The notes under the pieces were generated by a model. That model was given only the letters and a program-made list of their open reading frames with translations. It ran no database searches and was not told the DNA's origin. Positions 21,696 to 27,648 of a stretch of DNA of 27,648 nucleotides are shown here, in pieces; the stretch's first letter is position 1; each line of letters begins with the position of its first letter. The stretch is from Oscillospiraceae bacterium. Lineage in GTDB: Bacteria > Bacillota > Clostridia > Oscillospirales > Ruminococcaceae. The stretch is taken from assembly GCA_900757485.1 (NCBI GenBank), contig CAAEOA010000216.1:1-27648 (forward strand), given 5' to 3'. The translations under genes and the position numbers were made by a program.

Positions 21696-21986
21696 ATGGC
21701 GGAAAAGAAATTTACTCAAATCGAGCTCAACCGTATTGTCGCTGCTCGGTTAAACCGCGAACGCGAACGATTGAGTAAGGAATACGAAAAAAGCTTGAAA
21801 CGCTGTATGGCAGCAGTACATCTTACACTTTATCAGGAGATGTGTTCGCTGAAGCGGGAACTGGATGCTGAAACGAAAGACCCGTTATGGTCGGAAATAA
21901 TAGAAAATTACTCCGAGCAGTCTTCCTGTTCCGCTACAGCCAATACGGCAAAAAAGATTACTCAAAAGGGAGGTGAACAGCAATGA
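21696..21986 (+). CDS. Phage scaffold-like (GP20/DUF4355 N-terminal) small protein
   Basis: A 96-residue, highly charged helical protein. Its start, MAEKKFTQIELNRIVAARLN followed by REREK-like RERERLSKEYE, is the N-terminal pattern of phage minor structural/scaffolding proteins (GP20, DUF4355). It is much shorter than those and lacks the long coiled coil; the end is polar (ANTAKKITQKGGEQQ). No capsid gene follows, so it may be a relic or have a new role in tail assembly. GGAG lies 5 nt before ATG 21696, preferred over 21684. The stop overlaps the next ATG (ATGA). Confidence 0.55.
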   Translation: MAEKKFTQIELNRIVAARLNRERERLSKEYEKSLKRCMAAVHLTLYQEMCSLKRELDAETKDPLWSEIIENYSEQSSCSATANTAKKITQKGGEQQ

Positions 21987-22204
21987 CGGAAAAAATTCAG
22001 GTCGTCTGCCTGTTGGACAGGTACTGGGATCTTGCGACCAGAGCATATAAAGGGACGGAATACAACGGAACCTTAGTTGATATCTCTGTTGAAAGTTCCG
22101 AAGATGACCCCGACGTGCTTATCCCTGTGGGTATCGTACTGTTGGATAACAATACATTCCAAAGTGTACCGATGGAATTTATCAAAAAAATAACGACTAA
22201 TTAA
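21983..22204 (+). CDS. Unknown 73-residue protein of the tail operon
   Basis: A small beta-rich acidic protein (QVVCLLDRYWDLATRAYKGT; EDDPDVLIPVGIVLLDNNTF) with no recognised family. GGGAGGTGA lies 6 nt before the ATG, and the gene overlaps the scaffold-like gene by 4 bp and is followed after 15 bp by the tail-tube gene. Its place, where head-tail joining genes stand in a phage, suggests a small structural or terminator protein, but this is only contextual. Confidence 0.6.
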   Translation: MTEKIQVVCLLDRYWDLATRAYKGTEYNGTLVDISVESSEDDPDVLIPVGIVLLDNNTFQSVPMEFIKKITTN

Positions 22205-22219
22205 TTGGAGGAATTTATT

Positions 22220-22633
22220 ATGGCTATGAGCACTTGCGGAATTACCTTAATGAAAGGAACGAAAGAATCATCTAGCAACAACTATACATATTCAAAGCTT
22301 GTTGATATTAAATCCTTCCCTGATTTAGGTGCAGCTCCTCAGACTATTGAAACAACTACGCTCTCTGATACCGCACAGACCTTTGTTAAAGGCGTTGAAA
22401 CAACTGCTGCAATGGAATTTACGGCAAATTATTCTACGGTCGATTATGAAGCTTTGTTAGAACTCTCCTCTGGCACAAATAAATTTGCATTGTATTTTGG
22501 AGAAAATGGTGCTAACGGTAAATTTATTTGGGATGGTCAGCTATCTGTTTGGGTTGTTGGCGGTGGAGTTAACGGCGTCGTTGAAATGAAAATTTCTATT
22601 CTGCCAGAAACTAAAATTATCAAACAAGTTTAA
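22220..22633 (+). CDS. Siphovirus-type major tail tube protein
   Basis: A 137-residue protein with the tail-tube pattern: CGITLMKGTKES, then YSKLVDIKSFPDLGAAPQTI, then ETTTLSDTAQTFVKGVET (the ttlsD...f..Gv.d motif), then YSTVDYEALLELSSG and a closing hairpin with VVGGGVNGVVEMKISILPE. Many copies stack to form the tail tube. GGAGG is 8 nt before ATG 22220; an upstream TTG at 22205 overlaps it and is not used. It is followed by a strong terminator, normal for a protein needed in excess over the assembly chaperones downstream. No contractile sheath gene is nearby, so the tail is of the non-contractile type. Confidence 0.87.
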   Translation: MAMSTCGITLMKGTKESSSNNYTYSKLVDIKSFPDLGAAPQTIETTTLSDTAQTFVKGVETTAAMEFTANYSTVDYEALLELSSGTNKFALYFGENGANGKFIWDGQLSVWVVGGGVNGVVEMKISILPETKIIKQV

Positions 22634-22652
22634 GTGCAACTTATTGTTAAAT

Positions 22653-22678
22653 AAAAGGGTTGCAAAAGCAACCCTTTT
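22653..22678 (+). terminator. Terminator after the tail tube gene
   Basis: An 11-bp perfect stem (aaaagggttgc at 22653-22663 with 22668-22678), an A4 loop and a T-run. It would reduce transcription of the downstream tail genes relative to the tube gene. Confidence 0.85.
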
Positions 22679-22734
22679 TACAAAAATCATTTGAAAGGTG
22701 GTATAGCGCATCAAAAACGATACGCTTAAAAAAT

Positions 22735-23049
22735 ATGATTTTAAATGGAAAAAATTATAAAATGCCGGAATTGACCTTCAACTCGATTTGTAAATTAGAA
22801 GACATGGGGATTTCTTTAACATCTTTGGATAAAAAGCCTCTAGCTACCATTCGCGCATTTATTGGCTTAGCCGTTGGTGATCTTGACAAAGCAGGCAAAG
22901 AATTGGAAGCACATATTAAAAACGGCGGCACATTAGAAGATATCATGCAAGATATCACAGATTCGGTGAATAACAGTGGTTTTTTTCAAGCACTCGCAGC
23001 GAACCGTGCAAAGAAAATTCCTGCGAGCAAGAAAAAGACAACTGTGTAA
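22735..23049 (+). CDS. Tail assembly chaperone, gpG-like
   Basis: A 104-residue protein starting MILNGKNYKMPELTFNSICK and ending in a Lys-rich tail (KKIPASKKKTTV), typical of the first tail assembly chaperone between tail tube and tape measure. It would keep the tape measure protein soluble. The start is unusual: the first ATG in frame is 33 nt downstream of the only good SD (AAAGGTGG at 22694-22701), and no SD lies closer, so a non-ATG start or poor initiation is possible. Near its end a slippery-like G-AAA-AAG (23031-23037) would allow a -1 shift into the next frame, giving the gpGT fusion. Confidence 0.75.
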   Translation: MILNGKNYKMPELTFNSICKLEDMGISLTSLDKKPLATIRAFIGLAVGDLDKAGKELEAHIKNGGTLEDIMQDITDSVNNSGFFQALAANRAKKIPASKKKTTV

Positions 23050-23402
23050 CAGAATATAAAACTATATCAGAAATAATTATTAACATATGGTTAGTGCAAG
23101 CTTTATCCATCGGTGTGGATTATCACACCTTTTGGACATTAACACCGAAAAAATTAGAACCGTTTATAAAAGCTTATCATAAAAAAAGAGAATTTGAAAT
23201 GGAATGTTTTTGTGAAAAAGCCAATTTTACAGCTTGGCTGGAGGGTATTTATTTTGCACGAGCTATTGCAATTAATTTCTCAAAAGATATACAATATTTT
23301 GAAAAACCGATTGACTTTAAAAGTCCAGTTCACGAAACAAATAAAGCCATTCAATTTGAAGCATGGGCAGCAAAAATGAATCGGTCATTGGATAAAAGAT
23401 AA
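23031..23402 (+). CDS. gpT-like extension, read by -1 frameshift
   Basis: The frame is open from before 23031 to 23402 and has the gpT-like pattern: EKDNCVTEYKTISEIIINIW, then LTPKKLEPFIKAYHKKREFE and a helical segment WLEGIYFARAIAINF, the same as in the C-terminal parts of clostridial tail chaperones. The first in-frame start (GTG 23094) cuts off the well-conserved beginning, so this part is most likely made as the -1 extension of the gpG-like protein. A short independent product from GTG 23094 (102 residues) has no SD. The terminator at 23401-23430 follows at once. Confidence 0.72.
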   Translation, partial: EKDNCVTEYKTISEIIINIWLVQALSIGVDYHTFWTLTPKKLEPFIKAYHKKREFEMECFCEKANFTAWLEGIYFARAIAINFSKDIQYFEKPIDFKSPVHETNKAIQFEAWAAKMNRSLDKR

Positions 23403-23430
23403 AAAGGACTACACTAAAGCAGTCCTTTTT
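23401..23430. terminator. Bidirectional terminator between convergent genes
   Basis: A 10-bp perfect stem (aaaaaggact at 23401-23410 with 23421-23430), flanked by A5 and T5. It ends the chaperone genes and the minus-strand lipoprotein gene. Confidence 0.85.
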
Positions 23431-23436
23431 ATCATA

Positions 23437-23898
23437 TTATTTACTTGTTATGTTACTGTCTGCGTCACTGGAAACATTCTTTTGGTATTTTTTCATTGGA
23501 TTGGGATCTACGATTATTTTTAATTTTCTAGATTTCACGGCACCGTCCGCAGTTTGTGCGTAAATGTATGTTTCGCCTGCCGAAACGGGAGATGCAATGA
23601 ACCAAAGGCTTGTAGTACCTGCAGCAGTACCGGCTTCAACCTTGACAATGTTTGGATCTTCTGAAACAAAAACAACATTTCCGTCTTTATATTTTCCTGC
23701 AGGACTGATGTTGATCCAGGATCGATATGTCGAAGGATATCCTTCAGTTAAAGTATAGTAAAAATCAGGATTTTGCACATAAAACTCTAATGATTCAATT
23801 CCATATCCCGGCACGGAAGACTCAGCTATATCCATCTCGCATGAGGTGCAAAAAATGATACATAGCAGTAATAACAATGATAAAATAATTTTTTTCAT
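23437..23898 (-). CDS. Lipoprotein inserted in the tail operon
   Basis: A 153-residue lipoprotein: a signal sequence MKKIILSLLLLLCIIFCTSC with a lipobox-like CTSC, lipidated Cys at about residue 20. The exported part is acidic and has a BIG2-like beta pattern (SWINISPAGKYKDGNVVFVS, PNIVKVEAGTAAGTTSLWFI, then VSAGETYIYAQTADG). It is on the opposite strand to the tail genes and has its own SD (AAAAGGAGAG). This is the moron arrangement: a cargo gene expressed outside the phage programme. Self-protection (immunity), superinfection exclusion or another surface function are possible; none is proven. Confidence 0.72.
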   Translation of the reverse strand: MKKIILSLLLLLCIIFCTSCEMDIAESSVPGYGIESLEFYVQNPDFYYTLTEGYPSTYRSWINISPAGKYKDGNVVFVSEDPNIVKVEAGTAAGTTSLWFIASPVSAGETYIYAQTADGAVKSRKLKIIVDPNPMKKYQKNVSSDADSNITSK

Positions 23899-23966
23899 AT
23901 ATATACTCTCCTTTTAAAATATAATTTCTACTCTCTCAATTGATATGAAAGGAATGATATCAGCAT

Positions 23967-25283
23967 ATGAGCAAAAAAGAAACGGAAATTTCTAAAACCA
24001 TGAAACAGATTCAGGCAGAAATCAACAAAAGCTTAACTGTAATTGCCAAAGACATTGAAAAAGATGGAAAAAAATTAAAAGAGGCATTTATCACCTCACT
24101 GACACCGCTGGGCTTGTTATTTAAAGAAAGCTTTGATTTTTTATCAACAAACGAAGAAACCAAAGCTGCCTTTGACGAGTTTTCAAAAGGAGCAAGCACT
24201 GCTTTTGAATCCATTTATCCCTCCCTGCAGCCGTTATTCGAAACAGCGCTGCCGATGGCGTTGGAGTTGTTAAACAAAATAGCAACTCCCATTATAAAAA
24301 ATATAGATGTTTTACAGCCCGTTATCAATGATCTATTGCCGCAGCTTTATTCATTGATTGACTTACTGATAAGCTCATTAAGTAATACAATGGATAACAT
24401 TATGCCCATCTTGATCAAGGTTATACATGAGGTGATTCCGCCTATTTTGCAAATTGTAGAAAAATTATTACCCCCCCTGTTTAATATATTAAATGCATTA
24501 ATGCCCATATTTAACACTGCGATTGATTTATTGCTGCCCATTTTAGATCTAGTATTCACTCTGCTGGATCCTATAATAGATATTATTAATCAGGCATTAG
24601 TTCCATTACTCAATATTACAATGCAAATTATCAATTATGCCATTATACCGATGAAAAATCAAATTGCAATGTTAAAAGATATTTTCAGTGAGGTTTTTGA
24701 AGAAATCTCTTCCACAGTTATATCCCGTTTCGAAAAAGTAAAAGCGGTTTTCCAAAATATTATTGATTTTGTAAAAAATGTCTTTGCAGGAAATTGGAAA
24801 GATGCATTAGAAAGTCTGAAAAATGCCTTTACAAATATTTGGGATGGTATATGTGAAGCTGTTAAGACTCCCTTTAGAATTGTTGCTAAAGCAATTAATG
24901 CTATAATAAAAGAAATTAATAAATTCAAATTGCCAGATTGGGATATTTTAGGGCCTTTAAAAGGAAAAGGAATCTCTATACCAATAATGATTCCGGAATT
25001 CGCCTCCGGCGGATTCCCGTCAATGGGACAGATGTTTATCGCCCGCGAAGCCGGTCCCGAGCTGGTTGGTACTATCGGCAGCCGGACGGCAGTCGCCAAC
25101 AACTACCAGATCGAAGAAGGAATCGCCAGAGCGGTCACCCGCGCCATGAACCAAGCCTCTCTCGGCGGCAACTGGATCATCCAGCTGGTTGATGAGGGCG
25201 GCATCAAGTCCGAAACCATCATTTCCGCCGCCGAACGCAGAAACCGCAGAGACGGCAGAACGATTATCCCGCTTGGTGTGTAA
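23967..25283 (+). CDS. Tape measure protein (short)
   Basis: A 438-residue protein. The N-terminal 90 residues are charged helices; the middle (about 90-230) is a run of hydrophobic, Pro-containing repeats (LLPQLYSLIDLLISSLSN, LLPPLFNILNALMPI, LLLPILDLVFTLLDPI), possibly the DNA- or membrane-inserting part; then an amphipathic helical stretch. The end has the tape-measure signature ASGGFPSMGQMFIAREAGPE followed by LVGTIGSRTAVANN. The protein is short for the family, so the tail would be short. G+C content jumps sharply near 24990-25005, inside the gene. SD AAAGGA is about 13 nt upstream of the ATG. Confidence 0.85.
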   Translation: MSKKETEISKTMKQIQAEINKSLTVIAKDIEKDGKKLKEAFITSLTPLGLLFKESFDFLSTNEETKAAFDEFSKGASTAFESIYPSLQPLFETALPMALELLNKIATPIIKNIDVLQPVINDLLPQLYSLIDLLISSLSNTMDNIMPILIKVIHEVIPPILQIVEKLLPPLFNILNALMPIFNTAIDLLLPILDLVFTLLDPIIDIINQALVPLLNITMQIINYAIIPMKNQIAMLKDIFSEVFEEISSTVISRFEKVKAVFQNIIDFVKNVFAGNWKDALESLKNAFTNIWDGICEAVKTPFRIVAKAINAIIKEINKFKLPDWDILGPLKGKGISIPIMIPEFASGGFPSMGQMFIAREAGPELVGTIGSRTAVANNYQIEEGIARAVTRAMNQASLGGNWIIQLVDEGGIKSETIISAAERRNRRDGRTIIPLGV

Positions 25284-25368
25284 CCTCTGCCCATATTATA
25301 ATGTTTTTACCAAATAAAGTCAATCAAATTTTGTCGAAGTAACAATAATTTACACAAGGATGGTGTAT
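25284..25368. other. Short AT-rich gap before the DUF6711 gene
   Basis: 85 bp without a gene. The SD AAGGA at 25356-25360 lies at the right end. No terminator is seen. Confidence 0.5.
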
Positions 25369-25740
25369 ATGAATATGAATCCAATCAAAACAGTAAACGG
25401 AGCACCCATTTCCAAATGCCCCTCCTCTTATGTTTGGAAGCTGGAGGATATCAGCTCCTCGGATGCCGGACGCACCGAGGATGTCAAGATGAACAAAATG
25501 CGGATCGGTCAGATAATCGGGATCGACCTGTCATGGACCTATCTGACATTAGAAGAAGCCGCTGAAATTTTAGCCGCCTTTAATAACGAATATATCACCG
25601 TGGAATATCTGGACGCCATGAGCGGCAGCTATCTCACCGCGGAATTTTACGTGGACAGTCGTTCCGCACCGCTGTACAATGCCGAATTGGAAAAGTGGGA
25701 AAGCCTTTCATTCAGTATTACCAAGCGCACGGGGGTGTAA
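25369..25740 (+). CDS. DUF6711-like tail protein
   Basis: A 123-residue protein with the DUF6711 pattern of clostridial tail operons: PIKTVNGAPISKCPSSYVWK, then LEDISSSDAGRTEDVKMNKM, then LSWTYLTLEEAAEILAAFNN and FYVDSRSAPLY. It stands between tape measure and hub, the place of the distal tail (Dit) protein, and may fill that role. AAGGA is 8 nt before ATG 25369, preferred over 25360. A 3-bp gap leads to the next ATG. Confidence 0.75.
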   Translation: MNMNPIKTVNGAPISKCPSSYVWKLEDISSSDAGRTEDVKMNKMRIGQIIGIDLSWTYLTLEEAAEILAAFNNEYITVEYLDAMSGSYLTAEFYVDSRSAPLYNAELEKWESLSFSITKRTGV

Positions 25741-25743
25741 AGT

Positions 25744-27339
25744 ATGTATCCGACAACTCAAGAAATCAAAACGCTGTTTCAAAACCACAGCCGCCAATAC
25801 GCGGACATTGCGTTTTACGGTACCAATGAGGAAAAAAGACATATTACCCAGGAGGATATTGTACAAGGTAGCCTGACGATCGACCGATACTGTGTGTCCG
25901 GCGAAAAGATCGAAATCGGCTCTGCGATTGCGGCGGAGTTAAAGCTAAAGCTAAACAATAAAGACGGACGCTTTAACGATACCGTGTTTGAGGGCGCCGA
26001 TCTGTTTGTGCAAATCGGCGTCAAGGATCCGAGCGACATCTACAACGCGCCCCAATATATTCCCATGGGATGGTTTACGGTGGATCAGATTCCCCGCAAG
26101 CAGAATATTATCAGCTTATCGGCATTGGATCGGATGGTACTCTTTGACAAGCAGTATAACAGCACCTTGTCCTATCCGGCAACGGTCAAGCAAATCATAG
26201 CGGACGCCTGCGAAAAATGCAATGTAGAAAATGCAACGGACCTCGATCAGTTGACCAACGGCGACTTCATTGTGCAGCAAGCTCCGTCAGAGGATAATCT
26301 TACCTATCGGCAAATACTCCAATGGTGCGCCGAAATCACCGGCACCTGCGCATACATGGATTGGATGGGGCATCTGCGCCTGGAATGGTATCACACTACC
26401 GACACAGTCATTTCCGAATCAGAACGATTCACTTCGGACATGCAGGAAAACGACATCATCATTACCGGTCTCTCGGTCGAAAACGATGAAAAGCAATCTT
26501 ATCAAAGCGGTCAGAACGGCTACATGCTGAGCATTACCTCAAACAGCCTGATACAAGGCGACGCGGAACAGTTGACTGCCAATTTATGGACGCAATTGTC
26601 AAACAACGGATTGTTTTCGTATCGTCCTTATACCTGCACGGTAAAGCCGATGCCATATCTTTATCCGTTAGATCAAATTACATACACAGACCACATGGGA
26701 GAAAGTCACAACACTATCATCACCAATATGACCTTTAAAATGCACGGTGCAACCTCTCTCGCCGCTAAAGGAAAAACAGCCGCCAGTGAGGGCTATGCTT
26801 CCGCCAATCCCTTAACTAAGCGTGACATGGTCATTATCAACACGCTGAAAAAGGATCTCAATCAAACGCTAAACAACCGCATAAAAAGTATGCTTGGCTT
26901 TAATGATGTTATCAGTAATGCCCTTGGTGTGTATTGTTCTTCACGTCCCACCCTAAACGGGGCGTTGCAGTATTATATGCATGATCAAAGTACGCTGGAA
27001 GAAAGTACGGTTATTTACACCATTAATGAGGGTGGATTTGCCTACACCGATCTAGGCTGGAATGGCGGCAATCCTATTTGGAAGGACGGTTTTACCAAAG
27101 ACGGCAACGCTTTCTTTGATCATCTTTATTCAAAAGGTATTACAGTGTCCGACATCGATCAGGACTGCTCTTCCAAAATATCTCCGGCAGGGTATGCTAT
27201 TTCTTTCGGCGATCAGGAAGTACTGAAAATTATCAATGACTTGGTGCAATCGAACATTAGCATCATCAAATATCTTCAATGCGGAAAAACGCAGTTGATT
27301 CCTCATGAACTTGGCGCTGATTTAATTGTATTAGATTAG
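25744..27339 (+). CDS. Tail hub/Tal-like protein
   Basis: A 531-residue protein. The N-terminal two thirds resemble the baseplate hub (Tal/gp27-like) fold: GSLTIDRYCVSGEKIEIGSA, then AAELKLKLNNKDGRFND, then IPMGWFTVDQIPRKQNIISL and SALDRMVLFDKQYN. The last third (from about residue 385) is less conserved and may anchor fibres; no hydrolase domain is seen. It should close the tail tip and bind receptor-binding proteins. GTGTAAAGT leads directly from the previous gene; the GGGGGTG-rich end of that gene provides the SD. Confidence 0.75.
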   Translation: MYPTTQEIKTLFQNHSRQYADIAFYGTNEEKRHITQEDIVQGSLTIDRYCVSGEKIEIGSAIAAELKLKLNNKDGRFNDTVFEGADLFVQIGVKDPSDIYNAPQYIPMGWFTVDQIPRKQNIISLSALDRMVLFDKQYNSTLSYPATVKQIIADACEKCNVENATDLDQLTNGDFIVQQAPSEDNLTYRQILQWCAEITGTCAYMDWMGHLRLEWYHTTDTVISESERFTSDMQENDIIITGLSVENDEKQSYQSGQNGYMLSITSNSLIQGDAEQLTANLWTQLSNNGLFSYRPYTCTVKPMPYLYPLDQITYTDHMGESHNTIITNMTFKMHGATSLAAKGKTAASEGYASANPLTKRDMVIINTLKKDLNQTLNNRIKSMLGFNDVISNALGVYCSSRPTLNGALQYYMHDQSTLEESTVIYTINEGGFAYTDLGWNGGNPIWKDGFTKDGNAFFDHLYSKGITVSDIDQDCSSKISPAGYAISFGDQEVLKIINDLVQSNISIIKYLQCGKTQLIPHELGADLIVLD

Positions 27340-27352
27340 GAGGAAATTTATT

Positions 27353-27648
27353 ATGGCATTAAGCGGCACAATTCCCGGCAGTGTCAGTCAAAACACCGGT
27401 AAATATGAGTTTTTTATTACCTGGTCGGCATCTCAAAACCCTATCACAAACCAATCGACCATCACTGCCAATTTAAAATTAAAAGTTAAAAAATACCGGA
27501 TGTCTACTTCTACAGCATCCTATTCGCTGACAATCGGCGGACAAGGTGTATCCAAAAGCGGACAATCCATGGATTATGGCAACAACAGCAGCGACGTTAC
27601 CTACACCATTGCCACGACTACAAGGACGGTATCTCACAATTCAAGCGG
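27353..27648 (+). CDS. Tail fibre/minor structural protein (DUF859-like), cut by window end
   Basis: At least 98 residues with no stop before the window end. MALSGTIPGSVSQNTGKYEF, then a WSASQNPITNQSTITANLKL stretch, then SYSLTIGGQG resemble the N-terminal domain of DUF859 phage minor structural proteins of streptococci and clostridia, which bind receptors. AGGAGG lies 9 nt before the ATG. It is probably the receptor-binding end of the tail and would set the target range. Confidence 0.65.
   Translation, partial: MALSGTIPGSVSQNTGKYEFFITWSASQNPITNQSTITANLKLKVKKYRMSTSTASYSLTIGGQGVSKSGQSMDYGNNSSDVTYTIATTTRTVSHNSS

Larger units (their letters stand above)
4987..27648. mobile_element. Integrative element next to tRNA-fMet (right end not in window)
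   Basis: A tyrosine integrase and excisionase sit beside a tRNA gene that shows a partial duplication. They are followed by Tn916-like regulatory genes, a recombination/priming operon and a phage-tail module. No housekeeping gene occurs after 4986. The left limit is placed at the tRNA end by inference. No second attachment site is visible, so it remains possible that the tail module is a separate, neighbouring element. Confidence 0.6.

Noticed and set aside
24938..25192. Arg/Ser-rich plus-strand frame inside the tape measure gene
   Set aside because: The composition is that of a shifted G+C-rich coding region; the tape-measure signature is in the other frame.
22220..25740. Contractile (R-type) tail or type VI-like device
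   Set aside because: No sheath, baseplate wedge or spike protein is seen; tube, chaperones and tape measure fit a siphovirus-type tail.
21013..27648. Complete prophage
   Set aside because: No terminase, portal, capsid or connector gene is found before the tail genes in this window. It could still be revised by sequence beyond 27648.

Overview
The window looks like the chromosome of a low-to-mid GC gut Clostridia-type Firmicute (Oscillospirales/Ruminococcaceae-like by gene style) interrupted by an integrative element. Reasons: AGGAGG-type ribosome binding sites, a TPP-riboswitch-controlled ThiT ECF transporter, an MsmK/UgpC-type ABC ATPase, DUF5067 and VanZ-like proteins, and clostridial phage and ICE families. 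No species is claimed.

Layout. (1) 1-4990 is ordinary chromosome: a DUF5067 exported protein and VanZ-like membrane protein (minus) divergent from a small Cro/C1-type regulator, across compact overlapping promoters with a palindromic operator; then an ABC ATPase, an RsuA/RluB pseudouridine synthase and ThiT (all minus), ThiT being preceded by a TPP riboswitch. An initiator tRNA-Met (4912-4986) follows, with a duplicated 5' half 112 bp upstream. (2) 5206-7820 is an integration/regulation module (minus): tyrosine integrase, excisionase-like protein, Tn916 Orf8-like and Orf7 sigma-like proteins. (3) 8141-18522 is one long minus-strand operon, many of whose genes overlap by ATGA or TAATG. In transcription order: JAMM/MPN protease, ThiF-type E1-like adenylyltransferase, several small unknowns, a sigma-like protein, an E2-like PRTRC-B protein, Rad52-type annealing protein, a membrane coiled-coil protein, SbcC/Rad50-type ATPase, CHC2/Toprim primase, a 38-residue zinc-ribbon protein and a DUF6744-like protein. 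It starts from a perfect TTGACA-17-TATAAT promoter followed by two tandem hairpin-plus-T6 terminators. (4) 19030-20840 (plus) holds an ECF sigma factor, a DUF4367 anti-sigma-like membrane protein and a small secreted protein whose ribosome binding site lies in a 14-bp hairpin. (5) 21013-27648 (plus) holds a UviA/TcdR/BotR-like sigma factor and a siphovirus-type tail module: scaffold-like remnant, tail tube, tail assembly chaperones with an apparent -1 frameshift, tape measure, DUF6711, hub/Tal-like protein, and a tail-fibre/minor structural protein cut by the window end. No terminase, portal or capsid gene is present upstream of the tail genes, where it would be expected.

The most interesting signal is in region 5. 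The sigma gene and the tail operon are preceded by matching promoters of the form TTTACA-16-CTTTCT. Their -35 is the one used by the clostridial group of toxin/bacteriocin sigma factors (TcdR, BotR, UviA). Together with the missing head genes, this suggests a tail-like particle (F-type tailocin or related device) switched on by its own sigma factor. The second system is the ubiquitin-like PRTRC-type trio (E1-like, E2-like, JAMM) encoded in the same operon as DNA recombination and priming genes. That regions 2-5 form one element is an inference; the far attachment site is not in the window.
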